Virus record (IMG/VR): IMGVR_UViG_3300028027_000298 | Span: 1-20,225 of that record | From: a virus | Strand: one strand, 5' to 3' | DNA length: 20,225 nt | Notes under the pieces: generated by a model | Told to the model about the DNA's origin: nothing | Database searches by the model: none | What the model saw: the letters and a program-made list of their open reading frames with translations, nothing else | Program-made: the position numbers and the translations under genes | Shown: positions 12,930 through 20,225 of the stretch, one piece after another | Numbering within the stretch: the stretch's first letter is position 1 | Layout of the letters: the number at the start of each line of letters is the position of its first letter

Positions 12930-14800
12930 TAGTTGAATCGTTTATTTGTTGGTAAAAACCCTTGATTAGGCATATCAACAGGTCTTTGATATACTCGTTT
13001 GTCATTTACTTGTTTTCCACTTTTATCTTTATCAGTAAGTGGTGCAATTTCACCAGCTTTTCTAACTTCACCAGGTGTGTATTTTCTTGCAAGTGGAGAG
13101 TTAGCGTCTGACTTCTTTAAATATGTTTCTCTCATCCACTTATGGTGACAATCTCCACCACCTTTATATAACCAAATTGAGTATGTATCTGCACCTTCTG
13201 GCCCCCAACCTTCATTAACTGCTTGTGAACCCATTAAAAGAATATCTTCTTTACGATATATTTTGTTTGCTTTAATCATTCCCTTGCAAAAATCCCTAGT
13301 ATTATCAGAAACTCCCCCTACATATCTATATCTATGCTTAAAAACAGCACCATCTTGCTCTGACTTTATATTAGCTCTTGCAGTTCCTGTAGAAACCAGG
13401 TTAACAATCTTAGATAATAACGTTTTTTTTAGTGAATTTAATGCTTCTAATTCAGCATCTAACTCATCTTCTAAATCATAATCAACCTCTCTACTATCTA
13501 TTAATACGTATTCATGTCCATCAATCCATTCAATATGGTCTTCAGCACTCATTAAAGTACTTTGTTCTGGCTGTAAATCACTACCTCCTTTCTCTGCTGC
13601 CAATCCAACTAATGCACGTATTTCATTTGCAGTCATTGACTCTAATACTTTATTCGCAACCAATGGAGATAAAGAGTTAATACCATCAATAATTCTCCTA
13701 GAACTATTATCTGTTAACTCTCCAGAACTATCTAAAGGTTGTAATGGTATAAATTCTAATTCTAAAGATATAGCATTAAATGTAAGTACTTTATTGATAG
13801 CTTCAATTAATACTTTTTGCTTAGGTTGAATGACCATGTTCTCAAATAGCACAACACTATTCTTTAATTCATCTGCGTTTGAACTAAATCCTGTGTTTGT
13901 AGCAATACCAAAAATAAGTGGGGATGTTACACAATGACCTGTTAATATCTTACTTCTGCACTCGTCTGACAAATATTGATAATGTTCAGGTGCATCGTTC
14001 AATGGTACGCTGTCGATTGTGGTTTTCTTAGCTTCATCTTCATTGAATGATACTACTACTTTTTTACCCGTTGAGCCAGTTAATTTATTTATTGTAGCTC
14101 TTGCTAGTTCGTCTTTCTGCTCGTCTGTAGGTGTTCCGTTATTAAAGTTTACAATAGTCGTTGGACTGAATCCATTAGAAACCTCATTAATAAGGTATTC
14201 ACTGATTTTCTCCTCTAATACAGTATATTCTAGTGCACCTTGATAGTCAACTCTACTGAAGTATTTTGCGCCTACAGAATAAGGTTGTATCATCAATATC
14301 TCTATCTCACTTTTACCCTCACCAAATGCATCAAATCTTTTAGGTACAAACTTCTTTGGGTCTTCCCAATTGTCAGAATAGTAATACCCTACAATATTTC
14401 CGTCTTTATCGCACTTCTCAGGTCGTAATAACTGTACAGGAATGTGATATACCTTTACAACGTTCTTATGACCTTTATCATAATGTACTTGAAAAGCACC
14501 TTGACCTAACAAATACAAGTCTTGGATAACTCTACGCAAATCATTCGCTGTAAATAGAGTCAGCATCTGTGCGTAATCGTTTGGCTTTTTAGACGCATCT
14601 AACGCACTCAATCCCTTCCCGTAGATTAATCTACTAATATTATTCACAACAGCGCTATGTGTAGCACTATTAGAATATCTATCGATTAAGAATTGAAAGT
14701 AATTATTATCTTCTCCATAATTTACCCATTCATTACGCTTGTCTTCCGTAACGACTGGAGATGTATATGCAGATAATTCTATAACGTGGTTACTAGTCAT
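12929..14800 (-). CDS. Portal protein with C-terminal MuF-like domain
   Basis: 623 residues, longer than a simple portal (about 400-500). Residues about 1-420 show the portal pattern: N-terminal RNEWVNYGEDNNYFQFLIDR, helices LIYGKGLSAL, DLYLLGQGAFQV, LRPEK, then SPLIFGI and the long stem helix. Residues about 470-560 resemble a MuF/head-morphogenesis tail: FKHRYRYVGGVSDNTRDFC followed by NEGWGP, IWLYKGGGDCHHKW with Cys/His residues. The fusion would place the MuF domain inside the head at the portal vertex. The portal forms the dodecameric ring for DNA entry and exit. The gene overlaps its upstream neighbour by 8 nt. Confidence 0.85.
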   Translation of the reverse strand: MTSNHVIELSAYTSPVVTEDKRNEWVNYGEDNNYFQFLIDRYSNSATHSAVVNNISRLIYGKGLSALDASKKPNDYAQMLTLFTANDLRRVIQDLYLLGQGAFQVHYDKGHKNVVKVYHIPVQLLRPEKCDKDGNIVGYYYSDNWEDPKKFVPKRFDAFGEGKSEIEILMIQPYSVGAKYFSRVDYQGALEYTVLEEKISEYLINEVSNGFSPTTIVNFNNGTPTDEQKDELARATINKLTGSTGKKVVVSFNEDEAKKTTIDSVPLNDAPEHYQYLSDECRSKILTGHCVTSPLIFGIATNTGFSSNADELKNSVVLFENMVIQPKQKVLIEAINKVLTFNAISLELEFIPLQPLDSSGELTDNSSRRIIDGINSLSPLVANKVLESMTANEIRALVGLAAEKGGSDLQPEQSTLMSAEDHIEWIDGHEYVLIDSREVDYDLEDELDAELEALNSLKKTLLSKIVNLVSTGTARANIKSEQDGAVFKHRYRYVGGVSDNTRDFCKGMIKANKIYRKEDILLMGSQAVNEGWGPEGADTYSIWLYKGGGDCHHKWMRETYLKKSDANSPLARKYTPGEVRKAGEIAPLTDKDKSGKQVNDKRVYQRPVDMPNQGFLPTNKRFN

Positions 14801-15179
14801 TTAATATAAATTGGTTTGTTGTTGTATTTTCTGTATATTTTCCATCATTTACGCTATATTCACGTACATCTGCAAAACCTAATGAAGTAGTAATTTGAGC
14901 AGTACAAAAGATTTTACCCTTCCAAGTGTAATTTTCAATACTATTATAGTAAAGAACAGCCTTATATGTATGTCCTTCCTTTAATGCTGGATTGATAGTA
15001 ATAATAATAGTGTCATAATAATCTCCAGCAGTTGTACTTGTTAAATCAATTACCCTAGCTATGTTTGTTTCTTCATCTGTTATCTGTAGTTTATTAGCTC
15101 TAGGTAATGCACTTAAATCCGTTAGTCTTTGTGTGACTACGAAACCTTGAACGGATGCTATAGGTTTTAATACTATCAT
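14793..15179 (-). CDS. Hypothetical beta-rich structural protein
   Basis: 128 residues with an Ig-like beta pattern (DTIIITINPALKEGHTYKAV, then YYN, KIFCTAQITT) and a C-terminus YTENTTTNQFILND. It sits between the tail-tube-like gene and the portal gene. Because a terminator precedes it, its expression is probably lower than that of the capsid genes. A minor virion protein is likely; no family recognised. Confidence 0.7.
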   Translation of the reverse strand: MIVLKPIASVQGFVVTQRLTDLSALPRANKLQITDEETNIARVIDLTSTTAGDYYDTIIITINPALKEGHTYKAVLYYNSIENYTWKGKIFCTAQITTSLGFADVREYSVNDGKYTENTTTNQFILND

Positions 15180-15218
15180 GTATATATAACTTAAAGAATT
15201 AGATTTTGTTTTTAATGC

Positions 15219-15249
15219 AAAAAGGGATACCGAACTTAATCGATATCCC
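15219..15249 (-). terminator. Rho-independent terminator after tail-tube-like gene
   Basis: On the minus strand GGGATATCG (15249-15241) pairs with CGGTATCCC (15232-15224) over 9 bp with an 8-nt loop. One pair is G-U on this strand but C-A on the other, so the signal reads in the direction of the genes. Five T follow (15223-15219). It stands 26 nt past the stop at 15275. The non-coding stretch 15180-15218 after it shows no clear promoter. Confidence 0.8.
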
Positions 15250-15274
15250 CTCTTAGCCTAGTGAACTATTTAGA

Positions 15275-15823
15275 CTATGAAGTAACTAAAGTCGCACTTG
15301 TAAATAACGCTAACATCGCAGTTGATGTTGACGCATTTAAGAAGTTAGCAGGTACTTTCTCGTCAGCAACGAAATTCAAAGAATATCCTGAAGCAGATTT
15401 CATCTCACCACCTGTAGAGATTGTCCCTCCTACAACATCAGCACCTTGCTCAAGTCCCATAATGAAGAATTGGTCATTGTTAGTTTGAACAACGATGTGA
15501 GGACGTCCATAAGACAATAATTTAATTTGCTTATGTGTAGCAATATCTTGGTGCTTTAATCTAATGTTTAATTTTTGACTAAAATAAGTAGTACCAGCAT
15601 TACGGTCAGAAATTACTTCTTGGTCAAAAGTATTATCTGCTCCTTTTAATTCATACTTATATAAAGTATCTACGTTAGTAATTGCTGTAATCATATCCGT
15701 ATCCGTAGCATCGTACGTCACGTCAGCTCTAGCTATTTGGTAATTGATGAAATACACAGCTCGAAGTCCTCCGACCTGATCTTTGCATTGTTCAACTCTT
15801 CCTTTTGCAATATCACATGCCAT
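15275..15823 (-). CDS. Major structural protein, probably tail-tube-like
   Basis: 182 residues. The start MACDIAKGRVEQCKDQVGGL with two Cys is a characteristic beginning of an abundant structural protein in Bacteroidota phages. The C-terminal half has HKQIKLLSYGRPHIVVQTNN, then GGEMKSASGYSLNFVADEKV, a strand pattern like tail-tube proteins. It follows the capsid gene, with its own terminator, which fits high-level expression. Tail tube is the best guess; a head-decoration protein is the alternative. Confidence 0.7.
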   Translation of the reverse strand: MACDIAKGRVEQCKDQVGGLRAVYFINYQIARADVTYDATDTDMITAITNVDTLYKYELKGADNTFDQEVISDRNAGTTYFSQKLNIRLKHQDIATHKQIKLLSYGRPHIVVQTNNDQFFIMGLEQGADVVGGTISTGGEMKSASGYSLNFVADEKVPANFLNASTSTAMLALFTSATLVTS

Positions 15824-15846
15824 CTTATTGAGTTTTAATTAGTTAT

Positions 15847-15873
15847 AAAAAAGGGAGGAGTATATCCCCTCCC
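15847..15873 (-). terminator. Rho-independent terminator after capsid gene
   Basis: On the minus strand GGGAGGGG (15873-15866), loop ATATA, CTCCTCCC (15860-15853) forms an 8-bp stem, very GC-rich for this genome, with one G-U pair specific to this strand. Six T follow (15852-15847). It lies 25 nt after the capsid stop and 24 nt before the next start. As the downstream genes have no visible promoter, it is probably a partial terminator that sets capsid mRNA in excess. Confidence 0.85.
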
Positions 15874-15897
15874 CTAGTATTAATAATCAGCTAGTTT

Positions 15898-16851
15898 TTA
15901 ATTAGCTGCGTTTGTGATTCCGTAAGTCACGATATCTGAAACTGAGTGGTAATTAACAGCGTAACCAGCTCTCATAACAACTCTTACGTTATCGTCACCT
16001 AAAGTTTCAGCAGTGTCAATTAAACGTACTTCGTTAGCATCATTCAACAAACCACAACCAAAGAATAAGTTAGAAGTTTGAGCAGCGATTGCTTGGTTAG
16101 CAGTCAATCCGTTTGCTACGAATAATGGAATACCACCATAAGTCAAAGAACCGTTAGTGTACCATTGTGTCCCTTTGTTGTCAGTACCATTAGAACCTAA
16201 TCCTGCAGCTCCAAAACCACCTAATGCAGAGATATAAGATTTAGCGATATTTTGAGATACATAGATTTTCAAATCATCAGCTCCGTATACTGCAGCTGGG
16301 ATTGCTTTGTACACTTTTTCTAGCTCTTCGATAACGTTAGCAGCAGTAACAGTTGTACCAGCAACCTCGTTTGCAGTTGGTAAAGAAGCATCAGCAGTTA
16401 ATAATGTCATGATACCAGCCACTTGTCCGTCAGTAGCATTAACACCATTCCAAATAGATACCTCGATAGCAGCAGCTACTTTCTCTACTACGAATGCAAG
16501 TAAGTAATCAGCAAAAGATTTAGCTAAAACTTTGTTTGCAGAGAATCCCATTTCTTCTGATTGCCAGCTAGTTACGTAGTCTTTTTTGCATAAAGATAAA
16601 TTAACTTGGAAATTCTCTAAAGTTAATGTACGTTCTGTAATTGTTACAGTTGAAGTAGCAGAGAAATCACAACTAGCATTTGCTAAAAGACCGTCTGTAC
16701 TCAATTTGTTAATTACCGCTTTGTACGCGATGTTAGGCATGATAGTCATACCTCCGTTAGATAATGTGTTACCGCTTAATAAAGCAGCTTTTACCCACAT
16801 TCCTGAATGTTGACCAGCATACGTAGTCGTTAATGATGTTGTTGTAGCCAT
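15898..16851 (-). CDS. Major capsid protein, HK97-fold candidate
   Basis: 317 residues, typical capsid length. Ala/Thr/Gly-rich with an N-terminal arm (MATTTSLTTTYAGQHSGMWV), a helix around KVLAKSFADYLLAFVVEKVAAAIE like the spine helix of the HK97 fold, then NLFFGCGLLNDANEVRLIDT and a C-terminal RVVMRAGYAVNYHSVSDIVT strand. The setting is decisive: scaffold-like gene upstream, protease further upstream, strong terminator directly downstream. It assembles the icosahedral shell. The start is 8 nt past the upstream stop. Confidence 0.85.
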   Translation of the reverse strand: MATTTSLTTTYAGQHSGMWVKAALLSGNTLSNGGMTIMPNIAYKAVINKLSTDGLLANASCDFSATSTVTITERTLTLENFQVNLSLCKKDYVTSWQSEEMGFSANKVLAKSFADYLLAFVVEKVAAAIEVSIWNGVNATDGQVAGIMTLLTADASLPTANEVAGTTVTAANVIEELEKVYKAIPAAVYGADDLKIYVSQNIAKSYISALGGFGAAGLGSNGTDNKGTQWYTNGSLTYGGIPLFVANGLTANQAIAAQTSNLFFGCGLLNDANEVRLIDTAETLGDDNVRVVMRAGYAVNYHSVSDIVTYGITNAAN

Positions 16852-16859
16852 TGTTTATT

Positions 16860-17459
16860 TTATTTATAAATTGTTTCTAAAATGTTGTCGCGAATACTTC
16901 TCGCTTTTCCAGGTGTCAAGTCGATGTGCTCAACTGTTTTTGAATTCTCAGGATTGAATTGTATAGGTTTTGGCTCTTCTGCTAGCTCAATAACCACTTC
17001 TTCAGTAACCTTAGAAAGCTCTACAATTTTAGCTTCTAACTCTGCAATCTTTTCTTCCAATGCGGAGAAGTGTTGCTCTTCAACTTGTGAACGTACGATC
17101 TTTTTTACTTTCGTTTGTTCAGGTGTTTTCTCAGCTTCAACAGGTACTTCTGTTTCTGCTTCTTCAGTGTTCTCTTCAGCAGGCAAAGCTTCAACGATAG
17201 AATCGATGATTCCCTCAACTTTTACTACTAAGATTTTACCATCCGTTAGCTCATATTCACCAACAGGAAGTGGCACAGGCTCAGAGTCAGTAACTACGAT
17301 AAAAACGTTTTGTCCTGGCTCAAACATATCAGCTTGGATAGTAGTCATACCATCTGCTAATACTTGGTCTTCTAACTTCGTTTCTAAAACTTCTGGCTCA
17401 ACACCTGTAAGTTCAATAAGAAAGTTTTTAACCTTTTTTAAAAGTGTTTCTTTTTCCAT
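16860..17459 (-). CDS. Scaffold-like head assembly protein
   Basis: 199 residues, strongly acidic and Glu/Val-rich. Residues 60-80 include PVGEYELTDGKILVVKVEGI, a motif I associate with scaffold-like proteins next to capsid genes in Bacteroidota phages. A Glu/Pro/Ala-rich linker leads to a coiled coil (FSALEEKIAELEAKIVELSK, about 130-150) and a basic C-terminus (GKARSIRDNILETIYK) that could contact the capsid protein. Location directly before the capsid gene fits an internal scaffold cleaved by the prohead protease. Confidence 0.78.
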   Translation of the reverse strand: MEKETLLKKVKNFLIELTGVEPEVLETKLEDQVLADGMTTIQADMFEPGQNVFIVVTDSEPVPLPVGEYELTDGKILVVKVEGIIDSIVEALPAEENTEEAETEVPVEAEKTPEQTKVKKIVRSQVEEQHFSALEEKIAELEAKIVELSKVTEEVVIELAEEPKPIQFNPENSKTVEHIDLTPGKARSIRDNILETIYK

Positions 17460-17495
17460 ACTTAGTTAACTTATTATTAATTACTTTGTTTTAAA

Positions 17496-17666
17496 TTACC
17501 CTCTCGCTTCAGAGATAACTCGTTCAGTTACAGTGTGATTGATAGTCGCTGTAGATTGCTCTGACTCGCGCCCAATTCCTTGTACATTATGCTCTTCACA
17601 ATTAGCAAGGGAATACTTTCCATCCTTACCTAAGCATCCTTTTTTTCTTCTTGGTTTTTTTTCCAT
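17496..17666 (-). CDS. 56-residue basic Cys-containing protein
   Basis: The minus strand from 17666 encodes 56 residues beginning MEKKPRRKKGCLGKDGKYSL and ends at TAA (17496-17498). The start lies 15 nt after the fibre gene stop, behind an A/T-rich leader, and the frame fills an otherwise empty 220-nt gap in the head operon. Cys11, Cys24 and His27 (GCLG...NCEEH) might bind a metal. Too short for most gene callers; function unknown. Confidence 0.65.
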   Translation of the reverse strand: MEKKPRRKKGCLGKDGKYSLANCEEHNVQGIGRESEQSTATINHTVTERVISEARG

Positions 17667-17681
17667 GGTTTATTTATTTAT

Positions 17682-18977
17682 TTATACTAAGATTTTAACT
17701 ACTGAGAAATTTAAATCTGAAACTCGAACATCTGTAGATTGATTGTTTTTAACAAATAACTCTACATAATCATTTGTAACTAAATCAATTTGGTATTGTG
17801 TACTTCCTGGGTGTTCTTGATTAGAAGTAGATGTTCTAATTGTCATTTCAGAGCTAGCTAATATAGTTCCGTTTTTAGCTATGCCTATACTTATGTTTTG
17901 ATTCGAAGCACCAGCTCTAACCGCTGTATTTACACTTACTAAGAACGAAGTGTTAAAAGCTCCTGTATACGTTAGCCTGTTATTTGTATGCGTGAATTTA
18001 GAATTATTACTATCTGCTGTCGTTGTACCTAGTGCTTTCACCCATGTATTCACGTTAGGTACTCCAATCGGTGTATCTGTAGTGTTATTTACCATGTAAT
18101 AAAAACCTCTTGTAGTAGTATTTTGTATCCCTACGCAGTTAGTAAATAAAGATTTATTACTTGTTTGGTCTACACCCGTAATATATGTACCACCACCACT
18201 AAAATTAACAGTATCTAATATGTATCTTTCATTACCAACACTAGCAGAAGTTGAGAAATTTATGCTAGTTTCCCCACTTAACGTAACGAATGAAGAGTAT
18301 ATAATCCTAAATCTACGCGAAATTGTAGCAGTACTTAAGATTGTTATTGCAGTTCCACCACTCGTACAATCAAATAAGCAGTTTCCAAACGCAATAGTAC
18401 CTATCGTACCATCAAATGACATGCCACTAGAATTAAGAAAAGCACTATCTCCCATCACAAAGTTCGAATAATCCTTAATTGTACCTATTGTAGCACAATT
18501 AACAAAGTTTATACCGAACCAATCTAGCGCAGTATTCACTCCATCTCCATCTAAATCCAATACTTTACCATGTGTGAATGATACATTACGTAATGGTAAT
18601 GAGTATTGAGATGTAATCAATGCCGTTGAGCTACTTAATCCTGTAGATTTAAGGTAACAATTCTCAGAAGATCCACCAATAATACTAGTATTTTGACCGC
18701 CTACTAATCTATCTCCTGTTAAGTCAACTGTTGTTGTAATGAAATAAGTAATGCTATCTTGCAAAGTTATTACACCACTCACCGCAGTTGGCAAGTCTGA
18801 CTTGCTAGCTACAAAGACTATGTTACCTGTTGCGATATTAGAAGATACAGAACTCGTGAAATCACTATACAATATTTTCTTTGGTACATCACTCGTAGCA
18901 TCGTCTAAATATAGACTATCCGTACTATCTAATGTAGTTACATCTTTATACCTTACAAAATATGGTATTTCACTCAT
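17682..18977 (-). CDS. Fibre with beta-helix and C-terminal jelly-roll
   Basis: 431 residues. The N-terminus (YKDVTTLDSTDSLYLDDATS, 10-29) is an adaptor-like segment similar to that of the 150-residue protein encoded further on. Residues about 75-300 carry short repeated strands (IGTIKDYSNF, IGTIAFGNCLF, SLFTNCVGI) typical of a right-handed pectin-lyase-like beta-helix. The last 120 residues (GAFNTSFLVSVNTAVRAG, ISIGIAKNG, VTNDYVELFVKNNQSTDVRV) resemble a TNF/C1q-type jelly-roll, a common trimeric receptor-binding tip. Likely binds or degrades host surface glycan. Its place inside the head gene cluster suggests a head fibre. ATGA overlap with the protease gene. Confidence 0.78.
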   Translation of the reverse strand: MSEIPYFVRYKDVTTLDSTDSLYLDDATSDVPKKILYSDFTSSVSSNIATGNIVFVASKSDLPTAVSGVITLQDSITYFITTTVDLTGDRLVGGQNTSIIGGSSENCYLKSTGLSSSTALITSQYSLPLRNVSFTHGKVLDLDGDGVNTALDWFGINFVNCATIGTIKDYSNFVMGDSAFLNSSGMSFDGTIGTIAFGNCLFDCTSGGTAITILSTATISRRFRIIYSSFVTLSGETSINFSTSASVGNERYILDTVNFSGGGTYITGVDQTSNKSLFTNCVGIQNTTTRGFYYMVNNTTDTPIGVPNVNTWVKALGTTTADSNNSKFTHTNNRLTYTGAFNTSFLVSVNTAVRAGASNQNISIGIAKNGTILASSEMTIRTSTSNQEHPGSTQYQIDLVTNDYVELFVKNNQSTDVRVSDLNFSVVKILV

Positions 18978-19546
18978 AGTTTTTCTAGTAAATCTTTGAT
19001 ATCATTTAGTACATCGTCTTGCATCTCTAATTGCTCTAGTCCATCATATTTACCCTCAATGCTAAATCCGTTAAATTTACCATCTTTAATACCTTGGTAA
19101 ACTTCCTCATTGTAAACTTTCATTTTTACAACCCAACTCCCAACAGGTGCATTAAGTTTGTAGATATTAGACTTATCATTCTTACTATCTTCGACAATCC
19201 AGGACTCAATTAATGCAACACCATCAACATTTTCTGCATGGTCAACTGTTACATTATTTCCGTACAATTTCTTCATGTAAAGTTCCTGAGTCTTAGCGAT
19301 TGTTTCAGCACTAAACGAAACTGTAAATTCTTTATCTTTTATACGTCTTAATATCTTTTTCTCAGGGACCAAAGCAAGTCCAATCACTTCACGTTTATTC
19401 TCGTCGATTACTTTCATTTCAACTTCCATTTCAGAAAGCAAAATAAAATCTTCCTCAATGGCAGGTCTGTCGACAAAACTAATTGCAAAGACACCTTGCT
19501 CTTTCTCATCCTTAATTGTAAGCTCTATATTCTGTAACTTTTCCAT
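18974..19546 (-). CDS. Prohead protease, XkdF-like (peptidase S78_2)
   Basis: 190 residues. The pattern FVDRPAIEEDF at 24-34, VDHAE at 102-106 and GFSIEG at 161-166 matches XkdF-like phage serine proteases, with His103 and Ser162 as the expected catalytic pair. The middle block TQELYMKKLYGNNVTVDHAE followed by ESWIVED and GSWVVKMKV is also typical. It processes scaffold and capsid proteins during head maturation. The scaffold-like and capsid genes follow two and three genes later. The stop overlaps the fibre start as ATGA. Confidence 0.88.
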   Translation of the reverse strand: MEKLQNIELTIKDEKEQGVFAISFVDRPAIEEDFILLSEMEVEMKVIDENKREVIGLALVPEKKILRRIKDKEFTVSFSAETIAKTQELYMKKLYGNNVTVDHAENVDGVALIESWIVEDSKNDKSNIYKLNAPVGSWVVKMKVYNEEVYQGIKDGKFNGFSIEGKYDGLEQLEMQDDVLNDIKDLLEKL

Positions 19547-19557
19547 ATAATTATAAC

Positions 19558-20205
19558 TTATAAAGTGGCATTTTGTATTTTTTTCTTATCTAACATTTGC
19601 TGTGTAGTTACATCTGAACCTACAACATATGCTTTAATCGGTGCTTGATTTAATTGAGCCAATTGCGTTTGATTTTGTGAGCCAATAATATTAAAGTTTG
19701 GTGTTACAACTTGGTTTTGATTACCGCCACCACTATCACCTGAAGGAGTTGATGGCATATTACCTGTAGCCCCACCTCTGAATTCTTGATTACGAATATT
19801 ATTAACCATAGCTAAACCAGCTGTTGCAGTTAAACCTGCAGCAATTCCTCTTAATATTGGTCCTCCAGGTGTATCTTTGTACGCCCCTAATGCTGCTTTA
19901 TAAGTATCCATTAAACCACCTGCGATATTTGCTGCTTTCTGAATATCAAATGCTCTCTTTTGTTGCTTTTCAGACTTGCCAGCAAACGATGTGGCTAAAT
20001 CACCGATTACATTTAGAGACTCGCGCACTAACTTCCATTTTGTATCTGCTAATATTATTGCGTCTGCTTTCTCTTTGTCTCTTCTTTCTTGTTCTTCTTT
20101 GTATGCTTTATTTTGTAAGTCTGTTCGTATTTGGTAGGCTTGATTATCAATAGCTAATTCCTTATTTCTATTTTCTTGATAGTTTTCTAAACTAGCCGTT
20201 CTCAT
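19558..20205 (-). CDS. Tape-measure-like C-terminal protein
   Basis: 215 residues. Residues 1-60 are charged coiled coil (AYKEEQERRDKEKADA); then GDLATSFAGKSEKQQKRAFD, and DIQKAANIAGGLMDTYKAAL leads into a Gly/Ala-rich membrane-like segment (PILRGIAAGLTATAGLAMVN). A Gln/Gly-rich tail follows. This is how the last quarter of tail tape-measure proteins in this phylum usually looks. Here it starts with its own ATG at 20205 in an ATGA overlap with the upstream frame, and an in-frame TAA lies just before it (20223-20221). GAGGTG, a strong Shine-Dalgarno match unusual for this genome, sits 5 nt upstream. Confidence 0.75.
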   Translation of the reverse strand: MRTASLENYQENRNKELAIDNQAYQIRTDLQNKAYKEEQERRDKEKADAIILADTKWKLVRESLNVIGDLATSFAGKSEKQQKRAFDIQKAANIAGGLMDTYKAALGAYKDTPGGPILRGIAAGLTATAGLAMVNNIRNQEFRGGATGNMPSTPSGDSGGGNQNQVVTPNFNIIGSQNQTQLAQLNQAPIKAYVVGSDVTTQQMLDKKKIQNATL

Positions 20206-20225
20206 TTCAGCACCTCTTTTTTAGA
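20202..20225 (-). CDS. 3' end of an upstream gene, mostly outside window
   Basis: The last eight codons of a frame entering from the right read SKKEVLK and TGA, the stop overlapping the next ATG as ATGA. Only position supports it: it would be the main part of the tape-measure gene, or another tail gene. The run of six A here could in principle allow a -1 slip into the next frame. Confidence 0.35.
   Translation of the reverse strand, partial: SKKEVLK

Noticed and set aside
16882-17469. 195-codon plus-strand frame opposite the scaffold-like gene
   Set aside because: Ser/Thr-rich antisense shadow of Glu/Val-rich codons; no domain, no leader, and every other gene is on the minus strand.
19824-20153. 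109-codon plus-strand frame opposite the tape-measure-like gene
   Set aside because: Leu-rich antisense shadow with no independent support.
20202-20225. Programmed -1 frameshift as the sole explanation of the tape-measure junction
   Set aside because: The heptamer is T AAA AAA rather than a full X XXY YYZ site, and an ATG with a strong SD in an ATGA overlap explains the start more simply; kept only as an alternative.
1-20225. tRNA genes, integrase, insertion sequences or attachment sites
   Set aside because: None could be recognised on either strand by reading; absence in this window does not exclude them elsewhere in the genome.

Overview
The window is a stretch of phage or prophage DNA whose host is most likely a member of Bacteroidota, probably a flavobacterium. 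Reasons: the DNA is very AT-rich; most starts sit behind A/U-rich leaders rather than Shine-Dalgarno sequences; the recognisable promoters fit the Bacteroidota pattern TTG-N(17-23)-TAnnTTTG; and the structural proteins (XkdF-like protease, scaffold-like protein, capsid, DUF6712-like connector, portal with a MuF-like tail) are of types I associate with phages of this phylum. No integrase, repressor, terminase, tRNA or CRISPR array is visible, so the window cannot decide between temperate and virulent. Every supported gene lies on the minus strand, so transcription runs from high to low coordinates.

Virion and lysis region (about 20225 to 9231). In transcription order: a tape-measure-like C-terminal protein, prohead protease, beta-helix fibre, a 56-residue protein, scaffold-like protein, major capsid protein (followed by a terminator), a tail-tube-like protein (followed by a second terminator), a 128-residue protein, portal-MuF fusion, connector, several small fibre or decoration-like proteins including a LamG-domain protein, then a membrane protein, a holin-like protein and an M15 peptidase endolysin. 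A strong terminator closes the unit.

Middle region (about 9214 to 6618). A consensus promoter directly behind the lysis terminator drives four tiny genes joined by ATGA stop/start overlaps, including a 21-residue membrane peptide, and ends at another terminator. A 9-bp dyad containing TACGTA precedes a calcineurin-like phosphoesterase and a 72-residue protein. Next comes about 380 bp of AT-rich non-coding DNA with several short direct repeats.

Nucleotide metabolism and replication region (about 6639 to 1). A putative promoter is followed at once by a leader RNA that can fold into two hairpins whose loops are perfectly complementary over 9 nt. The operon behind it encodes a secreted protein, a DUF6378-like protein, a thymidylate-synthase homologue carrying Asp where true thymidylate synthases carry the dUMP-selecting Asn, a MazG-type pyrophosphohydrolase, an SF3 helicase, two small paralogous helical proteins, a SNF2-type helicase, a VRR-NUC nuclease and a run of small overlapping genes that leaves the left edge.

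The two points most worth following are the thymidylate-synthase homologue beside MazG, which resembles the T4 logic of removing dCTP and making a modified dCMP and so suggests modified cytosine in the phage genome, and the kissing-loop leader RNA in front of that operon.
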